Assembly (NCBI RefSeq): GCF_002904335.1
Contig: NZ_PPHF01000158.1
Coordinates: 1-64,000, forward strand
Reading direction: 5' to 3'
Source: Amycolatopsis sp. CA-126428
GTDB taxonomy: Bacteria > Actinomycetota > Actinomycetes > Mycobacteriales > Pseudonocardiaceae
Length of the DNA: 64,000 nucleotides
Of this stretch, positions 59,954-64,000 are shown in pieces. Made by a program: the position numbers and the translations under genes. The notes under the pieces are model-generated. The model worked only from the letters and a program-made list of their open reading frames with translations, did not search any database and was not told the origin of the DNA. The number at the start of each line of letters is the position of its first letter. The first letter of the stretch is position 1.

Positions 59954-60649
59954 GTGACGAAGAAGCGGCTGGTGCTCTGGGACATCGACCACACGCTCGT
60001 GGACTTCTCCGAACTGGGCGCGGCCTGGTACGTGACCGCGTTCACCGCCGCGACCGGGGCGACCCTGCGCGTGCACCCGGTGTTCGGGGGCCGTACGGAA
60101 CGCGCGACGACCACCGACCTGCTCACCGCGAACGGCTTCGAGGCCGCGGAGGAGACGATCCAGGCGCTGTTCGAGGCGCTGGTGGCGGAGTCGGAACGCC
60201 ACCGGCACACCTTCGCGGAAACGGCTCGCGCGCTGCCGGGAGCGGCCGAGGCGCTGACCGCGTTCGCCGCCGGCGGGGACGTCGTGCAGACGCTCGTCAC
60301 CGGCAACCTGCCGGAGATTTCGCGGCACAAGCTCGTCCCCTTCGGCCTGGACGAGCACCTCGACCTGGAGATCGGCGGCTACGGGACGCTGTCGGTGCAC
60401 CGCCCGGACCTGGTCCCGCACGCGGTGGGCCTGGCGGCGGCCAAGCACGGCACCGAGTTCGGCGCCGACGCGGTGGTCGTCATCGGCGACACGCCGAACG
60501 ACGTCCGCGCCGCGGTGGCCAACGGCGCGGTCTCGGTCGCCGTGGCCACCGGGCACTATTCCGCCGAGGAACTGCTGGCCGAGGGCGCGCACACCGTGCT
60601 CCCCGACCTGACCGACACCGAAGCGGTCCGGCGCGCGGTCTTCGGCTGA
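59954..60649 (+). CDS. HAD superfamily hydrolase (phosphoglycolate phosphatase-like)
   Basis: A 231-residue phosphatase of the HAD class with a helical cap. Motif I is DIDHT (D10 nucleophile, D12), motif II is the threonine in LVTGN, motif III is the lysine in SRHKL, and motif IV is IGDTPNDV. GTG 59954 is chosen since it brings motif I to the usual distance; GTG 59921 is possible. Substrate unknown. Confidence 0.82.
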   Translation: MTKKRLVLWDIDHTLVDFSELGAAWYVTAFTAATGATLRVHPVFGGRTERATTTDLLTANGFEAAEETIQALFEALVAESERHRHTFAETARALPGAAEALTAFAAGGDVVQTLVTGNLPEISRHKLVPFGLDEHLDLEIGGYGTLSVHRPDLVPHAVGLAAAKHGTEFGADAVVVIGDTPNDVRAAVANGAVSVAVATGHYSAEELLAEGAHTVLPDLTDTEAVRRAVFG

Positions 60650-60823
60650 GCCGCGGACCGCTTGCCCGCGCCGGGTTCCGGCCGGTCCGGCCGCGTGGCC
60701 GCTGAGCTGCGCACATCCATCTTTGGAAGGGTCATCCCTCAGCCGAAAGGACGATACCCCTAGGGGAAATCTCGTTCCCTTGCCCGATGTCCACGGCGGC
60801 GGGAACTCGACAGACTCTTCCCC

Positions 60824-62947
60824 ATGACTGACGCAGGGGCGGCGGCCGTGCCCGCCGGAGGGGGCCGCATCCGGAGCACGGTTGCGGTGTTGAGACAGCG
60901 GCTGCCGTTCACCAGCGGCGTCACGCTCGCGATGCTGGTGCTGGCCATCGCGAGCGGGGCACTGTGGAACGCCGCCGAAGACCGTGCGGTCTACCCGTTC
61001 GTCGCCTACGGGCTGCCGTCGCTGGAGGCGGGCCGGTGGTGGACGATGCTCACCGGGCCGTTCTTCGCCGTCATCCCGTTGTACTACCTTCCGATGGTCG
61101 GCAGCTTCGCGCTCTTCGCCGGCTTCGCGGAGTGGAAGCTGGGGACGCGCCGCGCGATGGCCGTGACCATCGGCGGCCAGCTGGTCTCGGTGCTCGTCGC
61201 GACCCAGTTCCTCGCGCTGTCCCGCAACTCCGGCTGGCTGTGGGCCGAGCGGGTCGCGGGCAGCCTGGACGTCGGGTTCTCCGGCGGCGCGCTCGCCGCG
61301 GTGGCGATCGCCACCGCGACCCTGCGGCCGCCGTGGGCCCTGCGGCTGCGGGCGGGCCTGTGCGTGTACGCCGGGGTCGCGATCGTCTACGTCGGCACGC
61401 TCGCCGACCTCGTGCACTTCTTCGCGCTGCTGCTGGCGCTCCCGCTCGGCAAGCGCCTGGTGGGCACCCGGCAGGCGGGCGAGGTGGCGACCCCGAACCT
61501 GCGGGAGTGGCGGGTGCTGGCCGTGGCCGGTCTGCTGCTGCTCACCATCGCCGAGATCGTCATGTTCCTGGTGCCCGGTGACGGCCCGTTCGGCTCGGAC
61601 GACGGCGTTTCGCTGTCGGCGCCGGAGCTCGGCGTCCTGGTCCTGATGGTGGTGCCGATGCTCAACGGGCTGCGCAAGGGCAGCCGCGTCGCGTGGCGCT
61701 GGGCGGTCGGGCTGTCGGCGTTCGTGACGTTGCAGGGTCTCGCCGTCGCGACGCTCCTCGGGGTGGCCGACATCTTCGGCGGGGACTACGACACGGCCGG
61801 CCTGCCGCTGTTCTTCGTGGACAATCTCTTGTGGACGGTCGAGCTGGCCGTCCTGATCGCCGCGCGGCACGCCTTCCGCGTCCCTTCGCGACGCCGGCTG
61901 CGGCGCCACGCGCAGGGCCCGGGGCCGGCGCTGGCCCGGAGCCTGCTGGGGCGCCACGGCGGCAGCACGCTGTCGTGGATGACGACCTGGCCGCGCAACA
62001 CCTACTTCGTCCGCGCGGACGGCCGGTCGTACCTCGCCTACCGCCGCCACGCGGGAGTCGCGGTCGCGCTCGGCGACCCGATCGCGCCGGACGGCACGGC
62101 GGCCGCCACGGTCACCGAATTCGCCGCGATGTGCGAGAACTCCGGCCTGGTGCCGTGCGTGTTCTCGGCGACGGAAGCCACCGTCGAGGCGACGCGCGAG
62201 CTGGGCTGGCAGCACGTCCAGGTGGCCGAGGACAACGTGCTGGACCTCGACGGCCTCGAGTTCCGCGGCAAGGCCTGGCAGGACGTCCGCTCGGCGCTGA
62301 ACAAGGCGGCCAAGCAGGACATCGAGTTCCGGCTGGTCCGCCTGGCCGATCAGCCCGAGCCGATCCTGGCGCAGGTCCGGGCGCTGTCGGAGGAGTGGAT
62401 GTCCGGCAAGGCCATGCCGGAGATGGGCTTCACCCTCGGCGGCCTCGACGAGGCGATGGACCCGGCAACCCGGGTCGGCCTGGCGGTCGACGCGGAGGGC
62501 ACGGTCCACGGCGTGACATCCTGGCTCCCGGTCCACACGGGCGCCGGCAAGATCGGCGGCTGGACCCTGGACGTCATGCGCCGCAGCGCCCACGGCTTCC
62601 GCCCGGTGATGGAGTTCCTCATCGCCTCGGCTTGCCTGGCCTTCCGCGACGAAGGCGCGCGGTTCGTCTCGCTCTCGGGTGCACCACTGGCCCGCACCAG
62701 CTCCGGCCCGACGCGCCCGGTGGATCGCGCGCTGGAGTCACTGGGCCGCGTGATGGAGCCGTACTACGGTTTCCGTTCCCTGCACGCGTTCAAGGCGAAG
62801 TTCCAGCCGCGGCACGTCCCGCTGTACCTGGCGTTCCGCGACGAAGCCGACCTCCCGCGCATCGGGCTGGCACTGAGCCGGGCCTACCTGCCGGACGTCC
62901 GCCTGCGCCAGCTGGCCAAGCTGGTCAGCAGCTCCCGAACACGCTGA
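60824..62947 (+). CDS. Rhomboid-like membrane domain fused to DUF2156 (MprF-type transferase) domain
   Basis: A 707-residue protein. The N-terminal half (to about residue 370) has eight or so helices in a rhomboid-like arrangement (WWTMLTGPFFAVIPLYYLPM), without an obvious catalytic serine-histidine pair. The C-terminal 330 residues are a DUF2156 domain, the GNAT-like catalytic part of MprF-type lysyl-phosphatidylglycerol synthases (TWPRNTYFVRADGRSYLAYR and FVSLSGAPLA). It may add an amino acid from a charged tRNA to a membrane lipid. ATG with no strong ribosome site. No flippase domain is apparent. Confidence 0.82.
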   Translation: MTDAGAAAVPAGGGRIRSTVAVLRQRLPFTSGVTLAMLVLAIASGALWNAAEDRAVYPFVAYGLPSLEAGRWWTMLTGPFFAVIPLYYLPMVGSFALFAGFAEWKLGTRRAMAVTIGGQLVSVLVATQFLALSRNSGWLWAERVAGSLDVGFSGGALAAVAIATATLRPPWALRLRAGLCVYAGVAIVYVGTLADLVHFFALLLALPLGKRLVGTRQAGEVATPNLREWRVLAVAGLLLLTIAEIVMFLVPGDGPFGSDDGVSLSAPELGVLVLMVVPMLNGLRKGSRVAWRWAVGLSAFVTLQGLAVATLLGVADIFGGDYDTAGLPLFFVDNLLWTVELAVLIAARHAFRVPSRRRLRRHAQGPGPALARSLLGRHGGSTLSWMTTWPRNTYFVRADGRSYLAYRRHAGVAVALGDPIAPDGTAAATVTEFAAMCENSGLVPCVFSATEATVEATRELGWQHVQVAEDNVLDLDGLEFRGKAWQDVRSALNKAAKQDIEFRLVRLADQPEPILAQVRALSEEWMSGKAMPEMGFTLGGLDEAMDPATRVGLAVDAEGTVHGVTSWLPVHTGAGKIGGWTLDVMRRSAHGFRPVMEFLIASACLAFRDEGARFVSLSGAPLARTSSGPTRPVDRALESLGRVMEPYYGFRSLHAFKAKFQPRHVPLYLAFRDEADLPRIGLALSRAYLPDVRLRQLAKLVSSSRTR

Positions 62948-63581
62948 TCACTGCGGCAACCGGCTCCCCGCCTGCCGACGACGCACCGGTCTCTCGGGAC
63001 CAGCGCCCGTCGGACAGGCGGGTTCCGGCTGCCCATCCACGGCAACCTCCGGGCCGCCACTGGCCACCGCTGCCTGCTGGAAATCCGGCCACGGCAACCG
63101 CCCGGCCGCCGCGGCCAACCAAACGCCCGCCCGCGGTAACGGGCACCGCCCGCCCGGCCCAACCACCACAATCACCGCGCCACACCCACCGACCAAACGC
63201 CCGGCCGCGACAAGCGGCCTGCCCGCCCAGCCCCCCACCACTCGCCCAGCCACGGCAATCTCCGGGCCACCAATGGCCGCCACTGCCTACTGGAAGCCCG
63301 GCCGCGGCAACCGGCAAAGCCGGACAGTAGCTCTCAGGCACGCCGATCCAGATCACCGCCCGAGAACGCTCCCGCCCATCAGGATCGTCCGGCGGCCAGA
63401 CGGCACCGCACGCAAGGCCAACCACCCCCGCAGCCGCCGCAATCACCGCACCACACCAACCAACCAAACGCCCGGCCGCGGCAACCGGTACCGCCCGCCC
63501 GGCCCAACCACCCCAGCAGCCACCACAATCACCGCGCACACCCGCCGACCAAACGCCGGCCGCGGCAACCGGCAAAGCCGA
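62948..63581. repeat. Degenerate repeat tract with a decayed copy of a gene end
   Basis: No supported gene in 634 bp. The motif (A/G)ACCAAACGCCCG occurs four times (63117, 63191, 63462, 63547). A 49-base segment is duplicated (63051-63099 and 63264-63312). The 24 bases just after the stop of the last gene (63557-63580) recur exactly at 63299-63322, followed by a degenerate copy of that gene's 3' end (63323-63349) in which the stop codon is lost. Confidence 0.65.
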
Positions 63582-64000
63582 TCAATAACTCTCCGGCACA
63601 CTGATCCGCTGCGGAAACCGGATCTTCCGCCTGCTCACCACGTTCTGGTCCTTCGAAATCAGCCGCCCATCGGTCAGCCGGAGCCAGTGGCCGTTCCGCG
63701 AGTCGGTGAAAGCAAGCATCACCCCCGGCGTCAGGTGCGGGCGCCGCCACTCCTCGCGGATCGGCATCCGCCACTTACCGGGCGGCAGGATGGCGTAGAG
63801 GTACTCGTCGTCCTCGATGTTCGGTCCCCGGTGCAGGGTGGAGCCGGTCATCGGCAGGTGGCGCACGAGGTCGAACGAGACGACGACGTGGTTCACCGCC
63901 TCGGCGTTCGCGTTCGACACGACCATGTAGCCGTGGTCGCCGGCGTACTCGATCCACGCGGTGACCTTCGCGGCCTGTTCCTGCCGCTCGCGCAGGTCCC
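63582..64000 (-). CDS. Hypothetical protein, 5' part beyond the window
   Basis: An incomplete gene: the reading frame runs off the right edge, and the visible 139 residues are its C-terminal part. The visible start is a charged helix (DLRERQEQAAKVTAWIEYAG), followed by a beta-rich domain of about 110 residues with LHRGPNIEDDEYLYAILPPG and WRRPHLTPGVMLAFTDSRNG, and the C-terminus SVPESY. It resembles actinomycete proteins with an N-terminal membrane or coiled-coil segment and this domain; no function is known to me. A decayed copy of its 3' end lies at 63.3 kb. Confidence 0.65.
   Translation of the reverse strand, partial: DLRERQEQAAKVTAWIEYAGDHGYMVVSNANAEAVNHVVVSFDLVRHLPMTGSTLHRGPNIEDDEYLYAILPPGKWRMPIREEWRRPHLTPGVMLAFTDSRNGHWLRLTDGRLISKDQNVVSRRKIRFPQRISVPESY

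Noticed and set aside
62925..63575. A 216-codon minus-strand frame across the repeat tract
   Set aside because: It is low-complexity Gly/Ala/Arg sequence produced by the repeats. Only its VPESY part has meaning, as a decayed copy of the neighbour's end.
62948..63581. A CRISPR array
   Set aside because: The repeats are degenerate, unevenly spaced and GC-rich, there are no uniform spacers, and there are no cas genes.

Overview
The window is very GC-rich and reads as chromosomal DNA of an actinomycete. GTG and TTG starts are common, many genes overlap in GTGA or ATGA couplings, and the markers are actinobacterial: a kasA/fabF-type fab operon with a FasR-like regulator, DUF3145, DUF3052, split pntAA/pntAB, an Lsr2 family protein, AhpE and type VII secretion-like cargo. 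Gene content and style suggest Pseudonocardiaceae, most likely Amycolatopsis or a close relative. The genus is an inference, not something the sequence proves.

Left part (1-13.5 kb). The left edge holds the conserved upstream leader of an rRNA operon that runs out of the window on the minus strand. Then come an LtrA membrane protein, a DHA2 drug exporter and dnaE, the replicative DNA polymerase, all on minus. Divergent from dnaE is a tightly coupled plus-strand operon: GntR regulator, asparagine permease, asparaginase, aspartase and an S15/CocE-type hydrolase. It would import asparagine and convert it to aspartate and then fumarate, and it has a visible promoter and operator.

Middle-left (13.5-25 kb). 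This is a patchwork of small regulator/enzyme modules: a CpdA-like phosphoesterase with an FCD-GntR regulator, a class V aminotransferase, SDR and acyl-CoA dehydrogenase, a secreted cupin, a MarR regulator with an AhpD-like protein, and a second DHA2 exporter. It ends in a three-gene cassette that looks like type VII secretion cargo (EspC-like partner, WXG-domain alpha/beta hydrolase, lipoprotein), followed by tRNA-Val.

Centre (25-45 kb). This is the core metabolic block, partly syntenic with Mycobacterium and Streptomyces: ahpE, DUF3052, aceE, then lactate oxidation and uptake (lldD, lctP) around a TetR/SDR pair, pnuC, a TM-helix channel protein and an ABC-2 exporter. It continues with a FasR-like activator and the type II fatty acid synthase operon fabD-fabH-acpP-fabF, closed by a strong hairpin. 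Two small genes, a VOC protein and an F420-type reductase, sit between fasR and fabD.

Right part (45-64 kb). It holds a large repeat-bearing membrane-anchored protein, a flavin disulfide oxidoreductase, an Lsr2 N-domain with a histone H1-like tail, the proton-translocating transhydrogenase operon with a lipoate ligase, and a TetR-controlled ferredoxin reductase/fatty acid desaturase operon. A NarL-type two-component system, a YjbQ protein, an ABC-2-like membrane protein, a HAD hydrolase and a rhomboid-like/DUF2156 fusion follow. The window ends in about 630 bp of degenerate repeats and an incomplete gene.

The most unusual items are the T7SS-like cassette (22.1-24.7 kb), the Lsr2/H1 chimera (48.7 kb), a palindromic repeat family with copies at 7.3 and 49.2 kb, a 53-bp nested operator at 31.2 kb, and the repeat tract with a decayed copy of a gene end at 63.3 kb.
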